This document shows, piece by piece, positions 54,204 to 63,606 of a DNA stretch of 64,000 nt. The notes under the pieces are model-generated. The model was not told the origin of the DNA. It saw nothing but the letters and a program-made list of their open reading frames with translations, and searched no databases. Position 1 is the first letter of the stretch. Each line of letters begins with the position of its first letter. The stretch comes from Lachnospiraceae bacterium (GTDB taxonomy: Bacteria; Bacillota; Clostridia; Lachnospirales; Lachnospiraceae), in contig CASJPF010000014.1 in NCBI GenBank assembly GCA_949383255.1, forward strand, positions 21,459 to 85,458, written 5' to 3'. Made by a program: the position numbers and the translations under genes.

Positions 54204-54377
54204 TTTTGGCAAAATATTTTTCGTTTTTTGAATACGCAGTTGATGCTTTCTATCAATTTGTGTGCTGAGATTGGCATTTGTATCTTAAGTAAGTACAATT
54301 GTAAGATATTGCGTTGAACATCAATAGCAATGCTTGTGGAAAGTGTTTTTTGGAATCAATAGAAAAGGAGGTTCATT

Positions 54378-55325
54378 ATGGATGACAGAAAGTATGATAC
54401 AAACATTCAAAATACACAGCTAGAACATGAATTACAAAAGTTAAAAAAAAGTTATGTCAGTCAACAGATGGCAAAAAGCCAAGTAGAACAACTGTATCAG
54501 AAAATAGAGGAGGTAAGGAGAATGGAACAAAATAGACAAAGAAAGAATGGGAGGATTCAATTTGTGGCAGTGGCAGCTATTGCAGTGATTGGGATTTTTG
54601 TGATACTGCCCAATACATCAGGAGCGATTGCACATGCGATGGAACAGATACCTGTGATTGGTCAGCTTGTAAAGGTGGTAACTTTCCGCAATTATGAATA
54701 TGAAACGGACCGTAATATGGCAGAGATTGAAGTACCTGAGATTCAACTAGAAGAAAAAGTGGACGGACAGCCCAATAACAGTGCAGTTCAGGAGAACTTA
54801 GACCGCACGACGGCAGAAATTAATGCCGAAATCCAGTCTATTACAGACAATCTAATCAAAGAGTTTGAGATGAATTTAAAACAAGAACAAGGGTATCAAG
54901 ATGTTATCGTAAAAAGTGAAGTGCTTATGACTACACCGGAGTATTTTACACTCAAATTAATCTGCTATCAGGGTGCTGGCAGCGGTTACGAGTGGGATTA
55001 TTTTTATACAATTGATTTAAAAACTGGAGAGCGGTTAGCGTTAAGAGATATTTTTAAAGAAGGAACAGATTATATTACACCGATTAGCGAAGATATTAAA
55101 CGCCAAATGCAAGAACAGATGGATGCTGATGAAAATGTTTATTACTGGCTAAATGATGAGATTGAGGAGTGGAATTTTAAGGCCATCACAGACGAGACTT
55201 CTTTTTATCTAAATGAAAACGGCAATGTGGTGATTGCGTTTAATGAGGGAGATGTGGCACCTATGTATATGGGAACAGTGGAATTTGAGATACCAGCAAA
55301 AGTGCTTGAAGAGATTCGGAAGTAA
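54378..55325 (+). CDS. rsiV: RsiV-like anti-sigma factor (DUF4163/DUF3298)
   Basis: A protein of 315 residues; start after AAAAGGAGG. A cytoplasmic helix-rich start (1-55) that can hold the sigma factor, one membrane segment (about 56-76), then an extracellular part with DUF4163/DUF3298 features (YFTLKLICYQGAGSGYEW; TIDLKTGERLALRDIFKEG; FYLNENGNVVIAFNEGDVAP). RsiV of Bacillus binds lysozyme and is then cut by signal peptidase and RasP to release SigV; the same fold is seen here. It lies 174 bp behind sigV. Confidence 0.85.
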   Translation: MDDRKYDTNIQNTQLEHELQKLKKSYVSQQMAKSQVEQLYQKIEEVRRMEQNRQRKNGRIQFVAVAAIAVIGIFVILPNTSGAIAHAMEQIPVIGQLVKVVTFRNYEYETDRNMAEIEVPEIQLEEKVDGQPNNSAVQENLDRTTAEINAEIQSITDNLIKEFEMNLKQEQGYQDVIVKSEVLMTTPEYFTLKLICYQGAGSGYEWDYFYTIDLKTGERLALRDIFKEGTDYITPISEDIKRQMQEQMDADENVYYWLNDEIEEWNFKAITDETSFYLNENGNVVIAFNEGDVAPMYMGTVEFEIPAKVLEEIRK

Positions 55326-55401
55326 GAAACTTTATAAAATAATAGTTTAGCGAGATCATTCATAAATTGTTTACTTGCAGAATCTTGTAATTTAGTTTGG
55401 T

Positions 55402-55564
55402 TAGGAACTGTAGAAAAATAACTGACGCATCTTGACTTGGCTATTTCTCCGATTATGCATGCCAAAAAGCCTCGCCGTAGCCCGCTGCGCCTACGTTTTT
55501 TGACATACCTCCTCGAAGAAATATCCTACGCAATCTGCATCACTTATTTTCCTACAATTCCTTA
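55402..55564 (+). repeat. Repeat family 1, copy 5 (forward)
   Basis: TAGGAACTGTAGAAAAATAA to TTATTTTCCTACAATTCCTTA, almost identical to copy 1. It is the left bracket of the cas operon; the right, inverted bracket is copy 6 at 63773. Confidence 0.85.
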
Positions 55565-55602
55565 TTTAAAACAACTAATTTTTTGTTGTATGTCTGTCTT
55601 AT

Positions 55603-55667
55603 AAACTTGAAGATAGAAAATGACTTATGAGAGCAAGTTCCTAATGTTACTTTCTATCTTCAAGTTT
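55603..55667. repeat. Perfect 17-bp inverted repeat upstream of the cas operon
   Basis: AAACTTGAAGATAGAAA at 55603-55619 and TTTCTATCTTCAAGTTT at 55651-55667, loop of 31 bases. It has no T-run after it. It lies about 36 bp upstream of the cas promoter's -35 box and could be a regulator site or a short mobile element end. Confidence 0.6.
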
Positions 55668-55702
55668 GTATAAAGAAACTGTAATAAATTAAGAAAAAGT
55701 AC

Positions 55703-55731
55703 TTGCAAAAAGTAATATCTTGTTGTATTAT
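55703..55731 (+). promoter_or_regulatory. Promoter of the cas operon
   Basis: TTGCAA at 55703-55708 and TATTAT at 55726-55731, 17 bp apart. The leader to cas6 would be about 170 bases, AT-rich and without a gene. Confidence 0.6.
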
Positions 55732-55909
55732 ATCAATATCGAAGGAAAAATCTGGATTATAATCATATTAATAGAAACATTTATGTATTGAAATAGTAAC
55801 AAGCACAGGTTTTTTCTTTTAGTACAATTTTATATTTTTCAATTAATAAGCATAGGTAATATAAAAAACTATTTATAGGGATAAAACAAGCAGAAAGGAC
55901 AAAGTAAAC

Positions 55910-56605
55910 ATGGTAGTATATGAATTAACAGTAAAAGCATTTTTGTTAGAAGATATTCCTGTATCTTTGGTAAGCGGAGTATTAGCGCAATATATTGATA
56001 GTTATCTTGTAAAGGATACACACTTTGCGGAATTACATTATAAGAACTCGGCGAAGGGTTATTGTTTTGATATGCTATCTAAGATTGCAAAAGGTATGAA
56101 AGTATATAAGCGTGACCAAGTCTATCAGTTTCGTATTAGAACCGTAAATCGGGACTTGGTGTCCTATTTGATGGAAGGAATTGCAGATCACAAGACAAGG
56201 GCAATTAAGGGACTTACAAGAGCAGTCAGGCAAATACCACGCAAACCCATTGCATCTGTATGGACGCTCACCCCGTACATTTTCAAAACTTCTAAAGGAT
56301 ATTGGAGGGACTGTATGGGTTTTGAGGAATTTGAGCAAGCACTCTGCGCAGGCTTAATTCACCAATATGAATCTTACACGAGCGAGGAAGTGGAGAAAAA
56401 TGTTGCGCTCTATGACCAGATTGAGCTAAAAAGCAAGTGTGCTATTGGTGTATCGTACAAGGGGATCACACTGTTAGGAGACAAGATTGCTATGCAAGTG
56501 TCAGATAATGAAACCGCACAAAAAGTTTTTTATTTTGCGTTGGCAAATGCGATAGGAATGGGTCCAAGGGGACAAGGATTTCTTGGATTCCGATTTGTAA
56601 ATTGA
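55910..56605 (+). CDS. cas6: CRISPR-associated endoribonuclease Cas6
   Basis: A RAMP-fold protein of 231 residues; start after AAAGGACA. The C-terminal glycine-rich loop GMGPRGQGFLGF is typical of Cas6, which cuts the repeat RNA into single crRNAs. N-terminal strand ELTVKAFLLEDIP fits the first ferredoxin-like strand. It is the first gene of a type I-B operon. Confidence 0.88.
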   Translation: MVVYELTVKAFLLEDIPVSLVSGVLAQYIDSYLVKDTHFAELHYKNSAKGYCFDMLSKIAKGMKVYKRDQVYQFRIRTVNRDLVSYLMEGIADHKTRAIKGLTRAVRQIPRKPIASVWTLTPYIFKTSKGYWRDCMGFEEFEQALCAGLIHQYESYTSEEVEKNVALYDQIELKSKCAIGVSYKGITLLGDKIAMQVSDNETAQKVFYFALANAIGMGPRGQGFLGFRFVN

Positions 56606-56645
56606 TAAATATTCAGAGATTATTATTTAAGAATGGAGGGATTGT

Positions 56646-58433
56646 GTGTTATATGATGCAATAAAAGTTTTTGAAAAAAAACAAAATGCAGTCGCGGAAC
56701 GTTTTTTTTCAGAGGAAGCAACTGCATTAGAATGCAGGACAAAATTGTTGGTTGACAATTATATTCCAAGTGATGGGACTTACATTTTAATCACAATGGA
56801 TGCAGATTTTCGACCAGAAACACCTTTGGAAGTGAAGTATGACAAAAAAAGCAATGAACTAAAGGGAAGCACAGAGCCTTGTTTTAATTATGTGCGTTAT
56901 TTGGATTATAACAGTAAACTAATTAATATCAACAAACCAATTGATACGAAAAAGATAATTCATTCTAATCAGGTATATGCTTTTTTTGTCAAGAAGGAAA
57001 ACATATCTGGAAAAAAGTTGACAGTGGATGTGGTTGATGGATATTATAACACGTTGTCCGCGCCGGAAACCAAGTATAAAGGCAAAGGAAAAAAATTGTA
57101 TCAGCAGATAGCAAAAGAACTTGGAGAACCGGACAGTGAGGCATTAGAAAAAATACGCGCGTGGATGAAAGACTGGCTTGCAAATCCTGAACAACTGCCA
57201 ATAGATTATACAGGTAAAGATTACTTAAAGCTATTTTTTGTCTATTCCGATGAAAAGCGTACTAAAGAGCTGTTTGAACAAGAAAATCAAAGATATGTCA
57301 TTCCCAATATTTATAACAGCAATGATTATAATATTGAAGTGAATGGTACTATTTTGGGAATGCCAAGTAACAATTTGGGACTCAATGCAAAAAAACCATT
57401 TCTGGAAAACAAACAGAGAAAAACGCCAGCATCATACCTTATTGACAGAGAACAAGTTATATTACAAAGCCAGTTTTTTGATTATTTATGGGGACATGCC
57501 TGTAAAGGAAATGTGAATGTGTACATTGACTTGGATAAGGAGGAACTTTATGCAGTTTCAGATAAAGACGAAAATATTCCTCTGATAAAAAACGGTTTGT
57601 TTCTTCGGATTAAAAAGGGAAAAGAACTTGAGATATTAGATTGGGATATTGTGATGGATGTAAGTCCGAATCTTTCAAAAACATTTTACTTCAAACCGAT
57701 TGTCAAAGCTCCGGCAGAGGGAAAAAACTATGGTCAGTGCAATAAAACAGCAAAGTTGTCGGCGATAATTGATGAAGTATTTTTTGACAAATATTTAGGA
57801 TATAACTATTTTACAGATGTGCAAGATTTGCCACAGATGGATGGCAAATTAAAGTATGTTTTGCTTACCTATCGAAGCAGAATCTTCTCGTGGCTGTACA
57901 AAACACCACAATGCGATATGAAAACGGTTATATCTGAGATGGCGCTGAAACTAATCAACAATAAAATTGCAAATGGGTATTATGGCCGCGCTTGTGAGCA
58001 GCTAAACTTGCTGCTTTCTTTAGAGGATTATTTTAAAGAGAATGATGAAATGGAGGAGCTTATGAGAACTGTACAAGATAATTTTAAAAAACATATTGAT
58101 TCAAAGGAGGAATGGAATTTTAATGACGAGGAGTATTATTATGCAGTAGGCCAGTTGGTTTATTATTTTCTGTCAAAATCCAAATCTGCCAAGAAACCAC
58201 TTTCAATGGCAAATCAGTTTTTGAATGCAGACAATGATAAGCTCATCAAAGATAAAATTTGTCAGATGTTTAAGCGCTATAACCATGCAATCGATTTGGA
58301 GAAGGACAGCAGAGCAAAAAATGTGATTCATCATGTTTTAATGTATGAACCAGAAGGTAAAAAAGTAATGCAGCGGGAATTGATTGCAGGATTGACAGCA
58401 GACAATGCATTTTATGTAAAAAAAGAAGAATAG
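56646..58433 (+). CDS. cas8b: Type I-B Cascade large subunit Cas8b (Csh1/TM1802-like)
   Basis: A protein of 595 residues; GTG start after GGAGGG. Length, position after cas6 and before cas7-cas5, and segments such as GMPSNNLGLNAKKPFLENKQRKTPASYL fit the Cas8b/TM1802 family, the subunit that recognises the PAM in type I-B. The C-terminal helical part (MALKLINNKIANGYYGRACEQLNLLLSLEDYF) resembles the fused small-subunit region. Its stop codon coincides with the start of a family 4 repeat. Confidence 0.82.
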   Translation: MLYDAIKVFEKKQNAVAERFFSEEATALECRTKLLVDNYIPSDGTYILITMDADFRPETPLEVKYDKKSNELKGSTEPCFNYVRYLDYNSKLININKPIDTKKIIHSNQVYAFFVKKENISGKKLTVDVVDGYYNTLSAPETKYKGKGKKLYQQIAKELGEPDSEALEKIRAWMKDWLANPEQLPIDYTGKDYLKLFFVYSDEKRTKELFEQENQRYVIPNIYNSNDYNIEVNGTILGMPSNNLGLNAKKPFLENKQRKTPASYLIDREQVILQSQFFDYLWGHACKGNVNVYIDLDKEELYAVSDKDENIPLIKNGLFLRIKKGKELEILDWDIVMDVSPNLSKTFYFKPIVKAPAEGKNYGQCNKTAKLSAIIDEVFFDKYLGYNYFTDVQDLPQMDGKLKYVLLTYRSRIFSWLYKTPQCDMKTVISEMALKLINNKIANGYYGRACEQLNLLLSLEDYFKENDEMEELMRTVQDNFKKHIDSKEEWNFNDEEYYYAVGQLVYYFLSKSKSAKKPLSMANQFLNADNDKLIKDKICQMFKRYNHAIDLEKDSRAKNVIHHVLMYEPEGKKVMQRELIAGLTADNAFYVKKEE

Positions 58434-58558
58434 TGTGAAAAATAGTTCTAAGGCAGCAAAAGACACTACCTAAGAACGATTAAGTTTCACACGAGAAAAA
58501 CGCAAAAGACAGCGTTTTTCATATCTATTTGAGCCGCCAAAAGGCGGCATGGGGGATT
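58431..58558 (+). repeat. Repeat family 4, copy 2, inside the cas operon
   Basis: ATAGTGTGAAAAATAGTTCTA, then AGAACGATTAAGTTTCACAC, AAAACGCAAAAGACAGCGTTTT and GAGCCGCCAAAAGGCGGC, as at 53391. It fills the gap between cas8b and cas7 and supplies or abuts the cas8b stop. Its hairpins could alter read-through into cas7. Confidence 0.82.
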
Positions 58559-58639
58559 TTTTTGGAAGGTATTGAACAAAATAATATAAAATAGTATAGA
58601 CGTTGTGCGTCTATAAACAGGAAATGGAGGAAAATAAAA

Positions 58640-59590
58640 ATGATGAAACAAAGAGTGTATGGCGTGATGGGAATCTCATCAATTATGGCAAATTGGAATG
58701 CCGATTTTAGCGGATATCCCAAGACAACTTCCAAGGGGGAAATTTTTGGAAGTGACAAAGCGTTTAAGTATCCAATGAAAAAGATGTGGGATGAAAGTGG
58801 AGAAAAGGTTTTATACATAAAATCTATGGAAATCGTTCCAGACAAAAAAAACACAGTCAATAATATTATTCCAAAAACACTGTTGGAGCGCTATAAACAA
58901 CTTTTTCATTCGGAGGATACAACAGATGCAAACAAAGTTCTGGCAAACTTGTTTGATGCGATTGATGTTAAAAATTTTGGTGCCACTTTTGCAGAGAAGG
59001 GCTGTAATATTTCGATAACAGGTGCTGTACAGTTTGGTCAAGGATTTAATAAATATGCAGATAGTGCGCCGCAGGAACAACAAATTCTCTCCCCATTTCG
59101 AGATGCAAAAGCATCACAAAAAGCAAAAGATGGAGAGGAAGCAAAAAATTCATCTCTAGGCACAAAAATTGTAAGTGACGAGGCACATTATTTTTATCCG
59201 TTTAGCATTAATCCAAAAGCATACAAAGAATATGTTGAACTAGGCGTTACACAAGGATATACACAAGAGGATTATCAAAAATTTAAAGAGACTGCGCTGT
59301 GTGCGGCAACTTCTTTTGCAACCAATGCAAAGGCAGGCTGTGAGAATGAATTTGGACTGTTTATTGAAACACAAGAAGATGTGTACTTGCCGAATCTTGC
59401 CACATATATCCAGTTTGAACACAACAATGAAGAAAAGAATATTATTCGAGTGAATTGTAGTAATCTATTACAGGAATTTGCCACAAGAATAAACGCAGTA
59501 GAAATTTATTATAATCCATTTACAACAAAGTTGGAAACGGATATTTCAGATGTAAAAATGTATCATATTTTTACGCGAAAGGAATTGTAG
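58640..59590 (+). CDS. cas7: Type I-B Cascade backbone subunit Cas7
   Basis: A protein of 316 residues; two ATG codons in tandem after ATGGAGGAAA. RVYGVMGISSIMANWNADF, then GSDKAFKYPMKKMW and NISITGAVQFGQGFNKY, are features of the Cas7 RAMP family (PF05107) that coats the crRNA. It is followed 6 bp later by cas5. Confidence 0.87.
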   Translation: MMKQRVYGVMGISSIMANWNADFSGYPKTTSKGEIFGSDKAFKYPMKKMWDESGEKVLYIKSMEIVPDKKNTVNNIIPKTLLERYKQLFHSEDTTDANKVLANLFDAIDVKNFGATFAEKGCNISITGAVQFGQGFNKYADSAPQEQQILSPFRDAKASQKAKDGEEAKNSSLGTKIVSDEAHYFYPFSINPKAYKEYVELGVTQGYTQEDYQKFKETALCAATSFATNAKAGCENEFGLFIETQEDVYLPNLATYIQFEHNNEEKNIIRVNCSNLLQEFATRINAVEIYYNPFTTKLETDISDVKMYHIFTRKEL

Positions 59591-59596
59591 AATCGT

Positions 59597-60310
59597 ATGG
59601 AAATTTTGAAATTTACTTTGTCTGGAAAACAGGCAATGTTCAAAAAGCCAGAGGTCAACGCAATCTACTACTATACCTATGGACAGATTCATAAGCCCGC
59701 GCTTCTAGGAATGTTTGGCGCGATTTTGGGATATAAAGGATATAATCAGCAGAAATCAGACAAGTATCCTGCGTATTATCAAACCTTAAAATCACTCCAA
59801 ATCAGTATTTTGCCCAATGCACAAAAAGGATATTTCTCCAAAAAAATTAGTTGCTTTAATAATTCTGTTGGCTATGCATCGTGGGAACAGGGAGGGAATC
59901 TGATTGTAAAAGAGCAGTGGCTTGAGTATCCATCGTGGGATATTTTGGTGTTGTTAGATTGCGATGAGGCAAATAAACTGGCAGCTAGTATTATGGAACG
60001 AAGGTGTATCTATATTCCGTACCTTGGCAAAAATGATCATCTGGCAGATATCACACAAGAATCAATTGTTGAGGGGAATGTCCAAGAAAATATAGAACAA
60101 CTCGATTGTCTTTTTCCAAAAGATATGGCAGAAATTGATGCGGATGAAAATCTATTTGGTGGTTTTAAATATGAAGAAGCACTTCCTATCGGACTTGATG
60201 AGGAGACAAATCAATATCAATTGCAACGGTTTGTCTATACGGATATGATTCTTAGCAATATAAAAGATACTGTCTGGAAAGTGGATGGAAAACAGGTTGT
60301 GTTTTATTAA
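59597..60310 (+). CDS. cas5: Type I-B Cascade subunit Cas5
   Basis: A protein of 237 residues. LKFTLSGKQAMFKKPEVNAI is the typical start of Cas5b, followed by ALLGMFGAILGYKGYNQ and GGNLIVKEQWLEYPSWDILVLL. Cas5 caps the 5' handle of the crRNA. It is coupled closely to cas7. Confidence 0.87.
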   Translation: MEILKFTLSGKQAMFKKPEVNAIYYYTYGQIHKPALLGMFGAILGYKGYNQQKSDKYPAYYQTLKSLQISILPNAQKGYFSKKISCFNNSVGYASWEQGGNLIVKEQWLEYPSWDILVLLDCDEANKLAASIMERRCIYIPYLGKNDHLADITQESIVEGNVQENIEQLDCLFPKDMAEIDADENLFGGFKYEEALPIGLDEETNQYQLQRFVYTDMILSNIKDTVWKVDGKQVVFY

Positions 60311-60548
60311 CACTCTAAAATATATGTAAGAAAATTGACAGTAAATTTGAAATATATGAGTAGGGAAAATAAATTTTCTCTACTCAATTAGGAGAATATC
60401 AGTTTACAACTTTAAAAAATAATAAATCGATGGTTTCTTAGTGAATAAATTTCGTCAGTTTTCTGTGGAGTTGTTGACTACGTTTTAAACGATTATTTGA
60501 GTAAAATCTAAAACGTTGTAAAATGTTATTAGAAAATAGGATAAAAAA
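60311..60548. other. Gap between cas5 and cas3 with a repeat-family-2 remnant
   Basis: At 60358-60388 GAGTAGGGAAAAT pairs with ATTTTCTCTACTC, the distal hairpin of family 2 standing alone. The rest is AT-rich with a pair of ACGTTTTA-like words; I see no gene. The cas3 gene may therefore need its own promoter or read-through of this hairpin. Confidence 0.55.
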
Positions 60549-63107
60549 ATGAAACTTACAGAGATATTAGATTTAACGTTACCAGTATATGCACACAAAA
60601 ATTCAAAAGTGGAGACACAGAAGGAGACATTACAGGAGCATACAGACCGCTGTGAAAAGTATTTTATGCGCCTGTTAGATAAAGAAAAAATGCGTGCGGC
60701 ATTTGAGGCAATCGAGCCTGTGTTGACAGACGACACAGAGAAAAAGTATACAGATTGGTTTTGGCAATCCATGCAAGATGTGATTTTATTTCATGATACA
60801 GGAAAAATAAATCCGATATTTCAACAAAAAGCAATGGAAAACAAAGCTTTTGATAAGATAATAATACCCAAATTGTACGAAAAAAATCATGCTGCGCTTT
60901 CTGCGTATATCTATTTGGATTATCATGTTGCACAATTGGAACAAATGCAAGAAAAAATATCAATCAATAGAGAGATATTGATAAAACTTTATGAAATTTT
61001 ATGTGTTAATGCATATCTAATTATGAAGCACCATTCTAATTTGTCTAATTTCGCTGAGTTTGTTACTGCGATTCAGCCAGGTGGTAAACTTAGTAATATG
61101 GACACACAAATGATAGAGCGGTGCTATCATCAGATTTATAAAGGCAAGTATTCCAAGCGGTCTGTTGAAAGTTATGTAGGAATTTTGCGCAGAGCAAAAA
61201 AGGAGACAGAAGATCGTAAATTTGCAAAATTTTGTTATACAAAATTGCTGTTTTCTTTGTTGACGGCATGTGATTACTATGCGACAAATGAATATATGAC
61301 AGGGACAGAAATCAAAGACTTTGGTTCTATCAGAGAACTAACAAATCTGAGAGAATCTTTTGAAAAAACAAAAAGAATGCAAGTAATTCGAGCATTTCAG
61401 CCTCAAAATGTAACAGATGATGGAAAAGACATCAATTATCTAAGAACAATGCTTTTCTATGAGGCAGAACAAAATCTTATTAAAAATTCCCATGAAGATA
61501 TCTTTTATCTCGAAGCACCAACAGGCTGTGGAAAAAGTAATACTGGATTTAATTGCAGTTTTCATCTTGCAGAGCGTGGTATGGACAAAATTATTTATGT
61601 CTATCCTTTTAATAATCTAGTAGAACAGAATAAGGCAAGCTTGGAGGAAATGTTTGAGGGAGAGGATATTTTAAAAAGGGTTGCTATTGTCAATTCAATA
61701 ACACCAATTAAACGCGATGAAAAATTAGCAGAAAATCACCAAGAGTTTGAAGGAAACTGGTTTGAGTGTAATTGGAGTAAGTCTTTATTAGACAGACAAT
61801 TTTTAAATTATCCAATTTTATTAACAACACATGCAAGTCTTTTTCAAACGATGTTTGGAACAGAAAGGGAGGCTATCTTTGGATTTCATCAGCTTGTGGG
61901 AAGTGTGATTGTGTTAGATGAAATTCAAAGTTACAAGAATGCTATCTGGACAGAAATTATGATGTTCTTACAGTATTTTTGCAAATATTTACACTGTAAA
62001 GTGCTCATTATGTCTGCTACATTACCCAATCTGACTGTCTTGACTGGAAAAAAAGACGGTGTTATACATTTGATTGAAAATCGGGAATTTTACTTTTGTG
62101 ACAAAAGATTTCAAAACCGCGTTGAGATTTCCTATGAATTGTTAAAGGAACAGAATTTTGATGAAAATGCATTGTATTTGCACATAAAAGAACAGGCAAA
62201 AACAAAGAAAAAGATTTTGGTTGAGTTTATTCAAAAGGAAATGGCATATCGATTTTTTGATAAACTAGCATCAGACATAGAGATAAAGGCTGTAGTGGAC
62301 CGCATGACTGGCGATGACAATTCGGTTGATAGAGAAAAGATACTACAACGTATTAAGACAGAAAATTTTGCGCAAAGTGGATATATTTTGATTGCAACGC
62401 AGGTTGTGGAAGCTGGAATCGATATCGATATGGATATTGGATACAAAGATATCAGTACATTGGACAGCGAAGAACAATTTATAGGAAGAATTAATAGAAA
62501 TGCGCATCGAGATGGCATTGTATTTTATTTTGACTTATATCCAGCAAAGCGCATTTACGGTGAAAATGACTACAGAGTCAGTGAACAGTTCACATTAAAA
62601 AATATCCAAATGCAGCAACTTTTAATAGAAAAGAATTTTTCAGAGTATTATGGACAAGTTATGAAGGTTATTCAAAATAATCGAAATAATGCATCGGATT
62701 CTATTGGAATTGAAACATTTATGGAAGATGTCGGTTCTTTAAACTTTCGGAAAGTAATGGAAAGAATGCAACTGATTGAGGAAGATCAGTGGAGAATGTC
62801 TGTCTTCCTAGCGCGGACAATTGTTGTGGCAGATGGGAAAACGATTGACGGCAAAGAATTATGGAACCAATACAAGCAAATTCTTAGCAAACCGCCAAAA
62901 GACTATGCCCAATTTCGTGTCCAACTATCCGAAATCAGCAGCAAACTCAATCTTTTTATTTACCAGATAAAGAAAAATTCAGACATCACTTATACGGACA
63001 GAGTGGGTGAAATTTATTATATAGAAAACGGGGAAGATTTTTTTGCCGATGGCAGGTTGGACAAAAAGAGATTGGAAGAAAAAGGAGGTCTGTTTATTGA
63101 CATCTAA
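60549..63107 (+). CDS. cas3: Cas3 helicase-nuclease (HD domain fused)
   Basis: A protein of 852 residues. The N-terminal HD nuclease has His31 in EHTDRCEKYF, the HD pair in LFHDTGKINPIF (about 83-84) and MKHHSNLS (about 160). The superfamily 2 helicase has APTGCGKSNTGF (about 322), VLDEIQSYKN (about 456), MSATLP (about 487) and FIGRINRNAHRDG (about 645). All catalytic motifs look intact. Cas3 degrades DNA marked by Cascade. The cas4 start overlaps its end. Confidence 0.93.
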   Translation: MKLTEILDLTLPVYAHKNSKVETQKETLQEHTDRCEKYFMRLLDKEKMRAAFEAIEPVLTDDTEKKYTDWFWQSMQDVILFHDTGKINPIFQQKAMENKAFDKIIIPKLYEKNHAALSAYIYLDYHVAQLEQMQEKISINREILIKLYEILCVNAYLIMKHHSNLSNFAEFVTAIQPGGKLSNMDTQMIERCYHQIYKGKYSKRSVESYVGILRRAKKETEDRKFAKFCYTKLLFSLLTACDYYATNEYMTGTEIKDFGSIRELTNLRESFEKTKRMQVIRAFQPQNVTDDGKDINYLRTMLFYEAEQNLIKNSHEDIFYLEAPTGCGKSNTGFNCSFHLAERGMDKIIYVYPFNNLVEQNKASLEEMFEGEDILKRVAIVNSITPIKRDEKLAENHQEFEGNWFECNWSKSLLDRQFLNYPILLTTHASLFQTMFGTEREAIFGFHQLVGSVIVLDEIQSYKNAIWTEIMMFLQYFCKYLHCKVLIMSATLPNLTVLTGKKDGVIHLIENREFYFCDKRFQNRVEISYELLKEQNFDENALYLHIKEQAKTKKKILVEFIQKEMAYRFFDKLASDIEIKAVVDRMTGDDNSVDREKILQRIKTENFAQSGYILIATQVVEAGIDIDMDIGYKDISTLDSEEQFIGRINRNAHRDGIVFYFDLYPAKRIYGENDYRVSEQFTLKNIQMQQLLIEKNFSEYYGQVMKVIQNNRNNASDSIGIETFMEDVGSLNFRKVMERMQLIEEDQWRMSVFLARTIVVADGKTIDGKELWNQYKQILSKPPKDYAQFRVQLSEISSKLNLFIYQIKKNSDITYTDRVGEIYYIENGEDFFADGRLDKKRLEEKGGLFIDI

Positions 63108-63606
63108 TCATACACGAGTGAATGGGACCCTTATCAATTATTTTTTTCATTGTAAAAGACAATGTTATCTGCATGGAAATCGATTAAATCTCGAGGATAA
63201 TAGCGAGCTTGTTCAGATTGGACGCGCAATTCACGAAGTCAAGGCGGGGGAAAGTGAAAATGCGGAGATTGCAATTGAAAATATTCGGCTGGACAAATTG
63301 ACTGCGGAATACTTGACGGAGCTAAAAAAATCAGATGCGGATATTGAAGCCAGCAAATGGCAGCTTTATTATTATCTCAAAATCCTAAAAGAGAAAGGAA
63401 TTATTAGAAAAGGGAAACTTGAATTTGAAGAAAAAAATAAATCTAAGAAAGCGACAATGATTCTTGAACTGGGAGATGCAGAAGAAAAACAATTAGAACA
63501 GATTCAGACACAGATAGAAGAATTGCTTCAATCGGATACTATCCCAGAAGCTGATGAACGGGCTGGCTGTAAGAAATGTGCATATTATGAGTATTGTTTC
63601 ATATAG
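63097..63606 (+). CDS. cas4: CRISPR-associated exonuclease Cas4
   Basis: A protein of 169 residues; TTG start at 63097, 8 bp after AAAGGAGG, overlapping the cas3 stop by 11 bp. It has the RecB-type nuclease residues (QIGRAIHEVK, IRLDKLTAEYLTELKKS, then KWQLYYYLKILKEKG) and the iron-sulfur cysteines (FFHCKRQC; GCKKCAYYEYC). Cas4 trims protospacers for Cas1-Cas2. Those two genes do not follow within the remaining 394 bp. Confidence 0.9.
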   Translation: MTSNHTRVNGTLINYFFHCKRQCYLHGNRLNLEDNSELVQIGRAIHEVKAGESENAEIAIENIRLDKLTAEYLTELKKSDADIEASKWQLYYYLKILKEKGIIRKGKLEFEEKNKSKKATMILELGDAEEKQLEQIQTQIEELLQSDTIPEADERAGCKKCAYYEYCFI

